Shown here piece by piece: positions 41,210 to 50,000 of a stretch of 57,068 nucleotides of DNA (the first letter of the stretch is position 1; each line of letters opens with the position of its first letter). This DNA is from Pseudomonadota bacterium (GTDB lineage: Bacteria; Pseudomonadota; Gammaproteobacteria; Steroidobacterales; Steroidobacteraceae): contig JAEWAF010000028.1 in assembly GCA_023391815.1 (NCBI GenBank), positions 1 through 57,068 of the forward strand. The letters are read 5' to 3'. The position numbers and the translations under genes are program-made. The notes under the pieces are model-generated. The model had not been told where the DNA came from. It saw only the letters and a list, made by a program, of their open reading frames with translations, and did no database searches.

Positions 41210-41284
41210 AGATAGCGGGTTGGGCGGCGACATACAAGCATCGCTGCCTGGCTGTCGATCATTTGAGGGTCGGGCTTACGAAGT

Positions 41285-42967
41285 TCACGACGCGCGCGAC
41301 GGATCGGTCAGAGGCTCGGCCAAGTCATGCGGTGTCGACACATGGCCGGCGGGCAGTGCTCCGGTCTGGCGCTCGATCATGCGTTTGACGACAGGAAAGC
41401 CGGGGCCCTGATGGAGCTCGTGCAGGCGTTGGGGAATGGTGGCATCGTCCTGCGTGATGCGATTGTTGTGTCGGATGTAATCGAGCCACGTCGGCGTCGT
41501 GTAACGCTCGACCCAGACGCTCGGATCGGCCAGGTCGCGCAGTAACATCCAATGCATCGCGCCGTCGCGCTTGCGGATGCGTCGACGTTCGGCCATGACG
41601 GCGAGAAATTCCAACACGTCCTGTTCGCGAATCCGATATTCGATGGTGATCACGACCGGCCCCGTGCGCGATTCGACGGGCACTTTGGTGTCCGGCGCCT
41701 CCCATTTGCGCAACGGATCCAGATTCAGATCGGCCGTCTCCGACAGTGGCAATCGCAAGCCGATTGCCGCGCAGATCAGCATGACCAGGGCAGCGGCGAA
41801 AAGTGCGAGGCTCACTCCGTCACTCTCGGAGATCACGCCCCACAGCCAGCTACCGGCCGCCATGCCGCCGAATGTCATCACTTGATACATAGACAACGCA
41901 CGCGCTACGACCCAGCGAGGCGTCGCGAGTTGGACCGAGACATTGAACGTTGAAAGCGTCAGTACCCACGACGCACCGGCGATCATCATCATCGCGATGG
42001 TCAGCCATGTAAAAGTGCTGATTCCAGCGACGCCCGCGGCCACTGCGAATGCTACGCAGGCCACGCGCGTCAGGCCTTCCGAAGAGAGTCGTTGACGCAG
42101 GCGTGCGCTACTCAGCGCGCCGCCAACGGCGCCGAATCCGAACGCGCCCAACAGCAGGCCGTAGGTGAGCGGACCGCCTGTGAGTAAATTTTTCGCAACG
42201 AGCGGCAACAGCGCCATCACTGAGCTGGCGCCGATGCCGAATATCGCGCCTCGCAGCAGCACTCGCCGAATCGTCGGCGACATGGAAACGTAACGAATGC
42301 CGGCGGCGACGGCGATTCCCAATGTTTCTCGAGGCAGGAGCTGAGGAGGGCGCGCCGGGCGCCACCGGGCGAGCACTGAGATCAACGCGATATAACTCGC
42401 CGCGTTCACCGCGAATGCCGCGGCGGCGCCCGCAGCGGCTACGATCGCGCCACCGATCGCCGGGCCGACGCTGCGAGCGATATTGAAACCCATGCTATTG
42501 ATGGCGACCGCACCCGCGAGATGCGCTCTCGGCACCATGTCGCCCACGGATGCTTGCCACGCCGGCCCGTTGAACGCGGCTCCGCAGCCGATCAGGAATG
42601 TGAACATCAGCAGCAGCCAGGGCGTGATCAATCCCAGCCACGCGCACGCGGTCAACGCGGCGGACACGATGAGCATGAAAATCTGCGCACCCAGCATCAC
42701 CTTGCGACGATCCAGGTTGTCCGCCATCGCGCCGGCGAACAATGAAAGCAACACGATGGGCAGCGCCACCGAGGTTTGCACGAGGGCGACCATGTCGGCC
42801 GATTTCGCGATGGACGTCATCATCCACGCCGCGCCCACCGTCTGAATCAACCCACCCAGATTCGACAGCACGCTCGCGAACCAGATCGACCGGAACACCG
42901 GAAACCGGAATGGCGACAGCGCCGACACGGGCGGCGTGTCGGCGGGAGAGGTCGTGGCCTGAAGCAT
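41285..42967 (-). CDS. MFS transporter with C-terminal ABM-like domain
   Basis: A 560-residue protein. Residues about 18-415 form a 12-helix major facilitator of the MFS_3 (transmembrane secretion effector) type, with the loop motif GAMADNLDRRKVM. The last about 120 residues are soluble and contain VVITIEYRIREQDVLEFLAVMAERRRIRKRDGA and WLDYIRHNNRIT, resembling an antibiotic-biosynthesis-monooxygenase (dimeric ferredoxin-like) domain. Substrate cannot be inferred; relatives export siderophores and small toxic compounds. Single gene, ending 76 bases before the riboswitch. Confidence 0.88.
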   Translation of the reverse strand: MLQATTSPADTPPVSALSPFRFPVFRSIWFASVLSNLGGLIQTVGAAWMMTSIAKSADMVALVQTSVALPIVLLSLFAGAMADNLDRRKVMLGAQIFMLIVSAALTACAWLGLITPWLLLMFTFLIGCGAAFNGPAWQASVGDMVPRAHLAGAVAINSMGFNIARSVGPAIGGAIVAAAGAAAAFAVNAASYIALISVLARWRPARPPQLLPRETLGIAVAAGIRYVSMSPTIRRVLLRGAIFGIGASSVMALLPLVAKNLLTGGPLTYGLLLGAFGFGAVGGALSSARLRQRLSSEGLTRVACVAFAVAAGVAGISTFTWLTIAMMMIAGASWVLTLSTFNVSVQLATPRWVVARALSMYQVMTFGGMAAGSWLWGVISESDGVSLALFAAALVMLICAAIGLRLPLSETADLNLDPLRKWEAPDTKVPVESRTGPVVITIEYRIREQDVLEFLAVMAERRRIRKRDGAMHWMLLRDLADPSVWVERYTTPTWLDYIRHNNRITQDDATIPQRLHELHQGPGFPVVKRMIERQTGALPAGHVSTPHDLAEPLTDPSRAS

Positions 42968-43052
42968 CCGTCAATGGTATGCGAAGGCGTCGACCTCGGG
43001 GAATCCCGCAGCTCTTCTGGGGTTCCATGAAAGGCATCGATCGCGAGCGGTC

Positions 43053-43451
43053 GCCCGGCGACACGAACAGCCTGATGGTTGCCCCCACGCGAATGCAATC
43101 TCACAAATGGATCGTGGCACTCAACAGAACGCCGGGGTGGTGGAGGAGAGCGCTGCCGCTGCCGAAAGCCTGAGAAACCAGGCGGATCGGCTGGTGCAAT
43201 CCGCGTCCGTGTTCAAGCTCAGAGGCGATTTCAACGTACCGGAGCCGCCGGCGCGACCACGCCGCCAGAGCGCAGATCGAACCTTCCGCTCGAGCGCTCG
43301 CGGCAGTCGCCTGATCCATACCTCTTATGTCATGCCTGCGTGGCCGGCTGTTGCGCCCCTCGCGCGACGCAGTTCCCGCTTTCGAGATGATTTCGAACGG
43401 GCGGGGCTGGCTTTGAGTCATGTCACAGCGGTGCTTCAGGTGCGACGCTAA
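43053..43451 (+). pseudogene. remnant of a methyl-accepting chemotaxis protein (C-terminal end)
   Basis: In one frame the stretch NAISQMDRGTQQNAGVVEE, then SAAAAESLRNQADRLVQSA and SVFKL (43089-43223) matches the end of chemoreceptor signalling domains. Upstream, EQPDG (43065-43079) still fits the usual EQSxGI segment, but nothing further left resembles a receptor and the MFS gene begins at 42967 on the other strand. The open frame runs to TAA at 43449. No chemotaxis genes are near. It is either the decayed 3' end of a lost receptor gene or a fragment brought here by rearrangement. Confidence 0.75.
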
Positions 43452-43460
43452 CGTCGGTCA

Positions 43461-45029
43461 ATGTCCGCTGTCCTGATCGACCTGCTGCCGGATCTGGTCT
43501 TCCTCATGCGTCGCGACGGTACCGTCGTGGCGCACGTGGGCGGTCAGGCTGTGCCCGATTTTCGTCGCGACAGCCTGGACGCGGGCGACAAGGTCGAACA
43601 GATCTGGTCGCCGAGCACGGCGGCGCTCATCAAGCGACTTCTGCGTCGGAGCATTACCAGCCGCGGTCCTGTAGAAACGCGGTTTCAAGAACAAGGGCGC
43701 AGCTACGAGCTGCGGGTCTCGCCGCAAGGTCCGAGCCGCGCCATCGGCGTGATTCGCCCGGTGCTGTCGGACTCGAATCCCGAAAGCGACATGAGCGTCG
43801 ACGAGCCGCGCTGGCTCGGTCTGGATCGACGCGGCTTCCTGCGGCGGCTGAACGAATCGCTGGCCACTTCGGTGCTCCGGGAAATGCCCATTGCGTGCGC
43901 TGTCGTGCATCTGGAAGGAATATCCGAGATCGCGCGTACGCTCGGCGTGCGTGTGTCGGAAGAGGTCATGAGCCTGGTCATGACTCGAGTCAACCAGCAC
44001 CTCGGGATCAGCGAAACCAACTATTCCGGCCAGCTGCGCGAGAACGAATTCGCGGTCGTGTTGAACACGGCGGATCGCGATGTCATCGAGGCCAGCCTCA
44101 AGGATCTGAGCAAAGCCTTGCGCGCTCCGATTCCATCCGGCGAGGTTGAGTTCAGGCTCACTCCGCACCTTGGTGTGGCCCTGTCGGCGGTGGATGCATC
44201 CTCCGCTGAGGCGCTGCTCGAGCATGCACGCACAGCCGTCGAGGAGGCGCGGCGGGCTGCGACGACGCGGCCGTCGTTCTACAGCGAAGCAATGCAGGTC
44301 CGATCCTTGTCTCGGCTCGACCTCGGTCGTGAGCTGCGCGACGCAATCGCCAATCGTGACATCCGGTTTCGCTACGTCGGTCGTTACGATCTGGCCACCG
44401 GTCAGCAAGTGGCCACAGTCGCGTATCTCAGCTGGCACCATCCGTTGCGAGGCGAGATTCCACCGGCCGAATTTCTTCGTATCGCGGTTGCCACCGGTCT
44501 TGCGGTCGACCTGTCCCGAAGGGCCCTGGATTCGATCGTCGATGAGTTCGCGGCACAGTCGCAGCACCACTCCGCAGCGCTCCGAATCTCATTCGGTCCG
44601 CTGCGCGATCACATTCTCCACGAACAATTCGCGGCCGATGTCGAACGGGTGCTCGCGAGGAACGTGTTGCCGCCGGAACGTCTGGAGCTGCGCATTGCCG
44701 AGAAGGCTTTCGTTGCCCGTGAGATTCATGCTTTGCGAACGCTGCACAAGCGAGGAGTGCAGATCGTCGTCGACGAAGCCGCGCGAGCTGTCGCTTCGCT
44801 GCCATCGTTGGCCAGTGCGCCTGTCTCGGGATTGCAGCTGGATCGGTCCTGGACGACCGCGCTGCTGAGAGATGAGACCGCGCGCAAGGTCTGTCGTGCG
44901 ACGATGAGCCTCGCTCATGCGCTCGAACTGGCACCCATGGCTGCCGGCGTCGACAGCGAGGAAATCCGCGACCTGCTGCTGGAAATGGGTTGCCGATATG
45001 GCAGCGGCGACGTTTTTCCCGGCATGTAA
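43461..45029 (+). CDS. PAS-like, degenerate GGDEF and EAL protein
   Basis: A 522-residue cytoplasmic protein. The N-terminus (LIDLLPDLVFLMRRDGTVV) looks like a small PAS-like sensor. Residues about 120-275 form a GGDEF fold whose active site reads RENEF instead of GGDEF. Residues about 290-520 form an EAL fold with VAYLSW in place of EALLRW, LRIAEKAF for the ELTE region and VVDEAA for the DDFGTG loop. Neither half should make or cut c-di-GMP; it may bind it, or act as a partner protein. It comes right after the chemoreceptor remnant, nine bases from its stop. Confidence 0.85.
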   Translation: MSAVLIDLLPDLVFLMRRDGTVVAHVGGQAVPDFRRDSLDAGDKVEQIWSPSTAALIKRLLRRSITSRGPVETRFQEQGRSYELRVSPQGPSRAIGVIRPVLSDSNPESDMSVDEPRWLGLDRRGFLRRLNESLATSVLREMPIACAVVHLEGISEIARTLGVRVSEEVMSLVMTRVNQHLGISETNYSGQLRENEFAVVLNTADRDVIEASLKDLSKALRAPIPSGEVEFRLTPHLGVALSAVDASSAEALLEHARTAVEEARRAATTRPSFYSEAMQVRSLSRLDLGRELRDAIANRDIRFRYVGRYDLATGQQVATVAYLSWHHPLRGEIPPAEFLRIAVATGLAVDLSRRALDSIVDEFAAQSQHHSAALRISFGPLRDHILHEQFAADVERVLARNVLPPERLELRIAEKAFVAREIHALRTLHKRGVQIVVDEAARAVASLPSLASAPVSGLQLDRSWTTALLRDETARKVCRATMSLAHALELAPMAAGVDSEEIRDLLLEMGCRYGSGDVFPGM

Positions 45030-45183
45030 CAAAAGCAGCAACGACGCGGAATTTAACACCGCGTTATGCGAACTCCGTCTCACCTCACCGCCGGTCGGGA
45101 GGCGACTGCACCACTGCCGGCATTGACGCATTCGAGTGAAATAACGATCACGGACACAGTCGTTCCGGAGCCGTGAGTCACCC

Positions 45184-47016
45184 ATGCAAATGCGTTCGAC
45201 TGCTTTGTTGTTGACTGCCCTGGTGGCCGCCGGTACCGCGCTGGCGGATGCGCCGGCTCGCTCGCTCTATATCGTTCAGAGCAAATCGGCCGACGCTGCA
45301 TCCCTGCGTTTGCGCTCGGCGGGCGTGCAGGCTGAGCGTGAGCTGGGTGTCATCAATGCCGTGTCGGCCTATCTCACGCCGGAACAACTCGCGAGACTGC
45401 GTGCCGATTCGAGCGTGCGCGTGTTCGACGATCGCGAAGTGAGCCCGCGCGGCGGATTGTTCGATTCGCTGGGCGGCGTGCTCGGCAGCAACTCGCTCAT
45501 CAAGCTCACTCAGCAGGCGACGACGCCGATCGTCTCGCCTCTCCTGCAAAGTTATCTGACGAGCTCGCTCACGTCGCCGCTGGTGAAGCAGCTGAGCGCG
45601 CAACAGACATTGCAGGATGGCAAGGGCCTCAATACGCTGGGGCTGCTGTATGAAACGAATTATCCGGCGCTGATCGGCGCGGATTCGTTGCACACGGCGG
45701 GCGTGACCGGCAGGGGCGTCACCATCGCGGTGCTCGATACCGGCTTCTGGCAGGACGTGAGTCAGAACTACGGCAACCGCGTGCTGGCTTCGGTGGATGT
45801 GACCAACGGCAATCGTCCCATCAAGGACGATCCGTACGGTCACGGTACGCACGTCACTGCTATCGCCGCGAGCGGATCGCAAGCGCTCAACGGCAGATAT
45901 GCGGGGATCGCGCCGTCGGCGAACCTGGTTCTGGTGCGCGCTTTCAACGGCGAAGGCGCCGGTCGTTACACCGATGTGATCGCCGGCGTGAACTGGATCG
46001 TCGCCAATCGCGACAAATACAAAATACGAGTGCTGAATCTTTCATTCGGCGCGCCTCCGCAGTCGTACTACTGGGATGATCCGTTGAATCAGGCCGTGAT
46101 GGCCGCCTGGCGGGCGGGCATCGTGGTCGTGGTCTCGGCCGGCAATGAAGGGCCGAGCCCGATGACCATCTCCGTGCCGGGCAACGTGCCTTACGTGATT
46201 ACGGTCGGCGCGTTGACCGATAGCAACACGCCGTACGATGCGACGGATGATCGACTCGCGTCGTTCTCGTCCGCCGGTCCGACCTTCGAAGGCTTCGTGA
46301 AGCCGGAAATGGTGGCGCCGGGCGGTCACATCGCGTCGTCCATGCCGAGCAGCAGCTATCTCGCGACGCTCGACAAGGATTCGATGAATCTTGCGAACAA
46401 CTTGTTCACTATGTCGGGCACCTCGCAGGCGGCGGCGGTAACCACGGGCGTCGTGGCCCTGATGTTACAAGCCGATCCGAGCCTGACACCGGATACGGTC
46501 AAATGCCGGCTGCTCGCATCGACGCGGCCTGCGATCACCGATCAAGGCAAGCTCGCGTACAGCGTGTTTCAGCAGGGCGCGGGCTTGATCAACGCCGTGG
46601 CTGCGGTCAACAGCTCAGCGACCGCGTGCGCCAATCGCGGCTTGAATCTGCAAGCCGATCTCGACGGCTCCGCGCACTTCGGCGGTCCGGCGAACATCGA
46701 TGACCACGGCAACTACGTGATCATGGACATGGAAGGCAGCGCCTGGGGCAACACCGTCGACGCCGACGGTTATACCTGGTCGAAGGGTTACACCTGGAGC
46801 AAGGGCTACGCGTGGAGTGAAGGCTATACCTGGAGCAAGGGATTCACCTGGTCGAAGGGCTATACCTGGAGCAAAGGGTTCACCTGGTCGAAAGGCTTCA
46901 CCTGGAGCAAGGGTTACACCTGGAGCAAAGGGCTGGCGTGGTGGGAGTCGATGACCCAAAGCTACGCCACCGGCACCCGCTCGGCTTCGATTGCTTCCTG
47001 GGTGCCGAACGAATAG
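45184..47016 (+). CDS. secreted subtilase (S8) with hexapeptide-repeat tail
   Basis: A 610-residue exported protease: signal peptide about 1-21, an inhibitor-like propeptide (about 25-90), catalytic domain about 155-480 with Asp185 (AVLDTG), His220 (GHGTHV), oxyanion Asn321 (SAGNEG) and Ser414 (SGTSQAA). The C-terminal region has a short linker (about 490-528) and ten copies of a six-residue repeat, mostly GYTWSK or GFTWSK (529-588), then 22 residues to the end. The repeat is aromatic and basic and could bind carbohydrate or the cell surface (inference). Starts at ATG 45184. Confidence 0.93.
   Translation: MQMRSTALLLTALVAAGTALADAPARSLYIVQSKSADAASLRLRSAGVQAERELGVINAVSAYLTPEQLARLRADSSVRVFDDREVSPRGGLFDSLGGVLGSNSLIKLTQQATTPIVSPLLQSYLTSSLTSPLVKQLSAQQTLQDGKGLNTLGLLYETNYPALIGADSLHTAGVTGRGVTIAVLDTGFWQDVSQNYGNRVLASVDVTNGNRPIKDDPYGHGTHVTAIAASGSQALNGRYAGIAPSANLVLVRAFNGEGAGRYTDVIAGVNWIVANRDKYKIRVLNLSFGAPPQSYYWDDPLNQAVMAAWRAGIVVVVSAGNEGPSPMTISVPGNVPYVITVGALTDSNTPYDATDDRLASFSSAGPTFEGFVKPEMVAPGGHIASSMPSSSYLATLDKDSMNLANNLFTMSGTSQAAAVTTGVVALMLQADPSLTPDTVKCRLLASTRPAITDQGKLAYSVFQQGAGLINAVAAVNSSATACANRGLNLQADLDGSAHFGGPANIDDHGNYVIMDMEGSAWGNTVDADGYTWSKGYTWSKGYAWSEGYTWSKGFTWSKGYTWSKGFTWSKGFTWSKGYTWSKGLAWWESMTQSYATGTRSASIASWVPNE
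46768..46947 (+). repeat. 18-bp tandem repeat in the subtilase gene
   Basis: Ten units of 18 bases encode GYTWSK/GFTWSK with one GYAWSE and a last GLAWWE. Ser alternates between TCG and AGC codons, so the units have diverged at silent sites while the protein motif is kept, which suggests selection. Confidence 0.95.
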
Positions 47017-47067
47017 CGACTCTTTTCACCAGAGTGTGACGCGCGTCGTGCGGTCCCGGCCAAAGGA

Positions 47068-47093
47068 CCGTTGATTCTCAAACCAGTCAACGG
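47068..47093. repeat. inverted repeat at the kinase gene start
   Basis: CCGTTGA-12-TCAACGG ends directly at the TTG start at 47094. Just before it, CGGTCC-8-GGACCG (47051-47070) may terminate the subtilase transcript. Operator or translational role is unproven. Confidence 0.5.
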
Positions 47094-50000
47094 TTGTCGT
47101 TACAAACATCCGGCAAGCTTCGGCTCGTGAGTGCAAAGCCGCCGACGCGTCCCTGGCGCGCGTCACTGATCATCGCCGGTTGGTTGTTGGGAGCGTCGAT
47201 CGCCACGGCGGCCGACGCTCCTCCGCTCATTCTGGAACATCTCACCACGGCGGAGGGTCTGCCGCAGTCGACGGTCATGGCGACCCTGCAGGACTCGCAA
47301 GGGTTTGTCTGGCTTGGTACCGAGGACGGTCTGGTCCGGTACGACGGACATCTACTGCATCGATATGCCGCAGTGCGCGGCGAGCCGGGCTCGCTTTCCG
47401 GTAACTACATCTGGGATATCGCCGAAGACGCCGGCGGCGATCTGTGGATCGCAATCCGAGATGGCGGCGTAGCTCGATGGCAACGCAAGTCCGATACCTT
47501 CACGATCTATCGTCACCATCCTGACCAGCCAGACTCTCTGGCAAGCGACAGCGTGCGTACGCTTCTGGTCGACGCGCACGGCAACGTTTGGATCGGCACC
47601 AGCGATTCAGGTGTCGATGTCCTCGATCCGCTAACCGGCGGCGTTCGACACCTGCGCTCGACGGGACGAGGTCGAGCCGCGTTGAGCAGCGATCATATCT
47701 TCACGTTGTCACAGTCGCGCTCCGGCGATATTTGGATCGGCACGCAGGCGGGTCTCGACCTGTGGCGGCACGATGATGAATCGATCGCGCCTTTCGGTCC
47801 TCCCGCCGGCGCCCCCGGCTCCCTGGTGGGCCAGGAAATTTCCCATGTGTTCGAAGACAAGAGCGGCGCGGTGTGGGTCGGCAGCTTCAAGGTCGGCCTG
47901 ACCCGACTGGATCGCGAAGGTCGTTTGCTCGCTGAGTATCGTCATGGCCGCGAGTCGCATGCGCTCATCAACGATGACGTTCGCAGCATTTTGGAAGACC
48001 GAGCCGGTCGTTTGTGGGTCGGCACCGCGGACGGGCTCGAGCTGCTCGATCGCGCGAGCGGCCAGTTCACCCATTTCCGTCGTGACGATAGCAACCCAGA
48101 TTCGCTGCGCGATTCCTTCGTCATGTCGCTGTACGAAGATGGCGCCGGCGTGATTTGGGTCGGTACGCGCAGCGGCGGTGTGAGTCGATGGAATCCGCGC
48201 AGCTGGGAACTCGGCGGCCAGCGCCCGCAGTGGGTGGGCAGCGGGCCGGTCAATTCGTTCGCCGATGCTGGCGAGGGCCGGGTTTGGATTGCGACGTTGG
48301 ACGGCGGCTTGCGCCAGTTCGATCCCCGCACCAACGAAGCGATCTCGCTCGACGAGCTCACGCCCGATCATCAGCAGCTGCGTGACGAGCGCGTGATGCC
48401 GCTCTTGCATGATCATCTCGGCACGTTGTGGATCGGCACGATGAGCGGCGGCGTAAAGAAGCTCACCACGACCGGCCGCATCGAATCGATACCTGTGAAG
48501 GCGGGCGATCCGCGCGCCACCAGCGCCGCCGGAATCATGAGCATCGCCGAGAGTCGCAGCGGTCAGATCTGGATCGGCACGTTCGGTGGCGGTCTGAATG
48601 TGCTGGACCCGGCCTCGGGCGCGATTCGGCAATTGCCCTTCGGTGCTCAGCCCGGCGCTGTCAGCGCGGGCGAAGTGACGTCGCTCGCTGAAGATGCTCG
48701 CGGCAATTGGTGGATCGGCACGCTGAACGGTTTGAATCTGGCACGTGCCGACGGGCATGTCCTGAAGGTGTTCAAGAACGATCCGAAAGACACGGCATCA
48801 TTGGCGGCAGACGTGATTTATGCAGTCGCCATCGATGCGCACGATCGGGTGTGGGTGGCGACGGACGGCGGTGGCTTGGCACAGATCGTGGGCTCGTCCG
48901 CCGCTCCCGATCAGATCCGCTTCAAGACCTACATGCGCGAGCAGGGCCTGTCGAGCGACACCTTGTACGGCATCGTCCCAGACGCGGCGGGCTCACTGTG
49001 GCTCAGTGGCAATGCCGGGCTGATGCGTTTCGACCCCGAGAGCGGGGCGATCAAGACGTTTCATCGCGAGCATGGCTTGCAGGGCGAGGAGTTCGCGTTC
49101 GGCGCTTACCATCGTCTGAAGGACGGCCGCGTGTGCTTCGGCGGCCCGGGCGGTTTCAACATCTTCGATCCGACGCGGTTGAGCGAGAGCCGTCAACCGC
49201 CGCGCCTCGCCCTGACCAATGTCGATATTCTGGGCGTACGCATGCGCAGTCAGAAGCCGTTCTGGTTGCTGGATAACATTCCGCTCAACTACCGCGACAG
49301 CATTCTGTCGCTGGATTTCGGCGTTTTGGATTTCGGATCGACCCGGCACAATCGTCTGGCGTATCGCATGCCCGGCTTGAGCGATGAGTGGATCGATCTG
49401 GGCAATCAACGTCGGGTGACTCTGACGACGCTACCCGCCGGCGAGCATGTGCTCGAAGTCCGGGCGGCGAGCTCAGATTCGGGCTGGAGCGAGCAGCCGC
49501 TGAAAATAACCATCCACCGTGCGCCGGCACCCTGGCAATCGCCTTGGGCTTATGCCGTGTACGCGGCCTTGATCCTCGGCGTGATCTTGTATCGTGCTCA
49601 TCGACAGCGCCGCAAGTTCCAGGCGGTCGTGCAGCAGCGCGAGCTGCTCGAATCCGAAGTGAAGTTGCGCACGCGAGAGCTCGTCGAGAGCAATCGTCAG
49701 CTTGCCGAGGCTGCGCAGGCCAAGAGCAACTTCCTCGATCGCATGAGTCACGAGCTGCGCACGCCCATGAACGGCGTGGTCGGCATGACGGAGCTGCTCT
49801 CGCGCACGCAACTATCGGCGACGCAGTCCCATCTGACCAAGACGATTCGCTCCTCGGCACAGATCCTGTTGCAAATCGTCAATGACTTGTTGGATCTGTC
49901 GAAGATCCGAGCCGGCAAGGTAGTGCTCGAAGCCTTGCCCATCGATCTCGGACAGGTGCTCGAGGAATGCACCAGCTTGTTCGCGGGTGCCGCCGAAAGC

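Noticed and set aside
43101..43421. 106-codon minus-strand frame over the chemoreceptor remnant
   Set aside because: The plus frame has clear chemoreceptor homology; the minus product has none.
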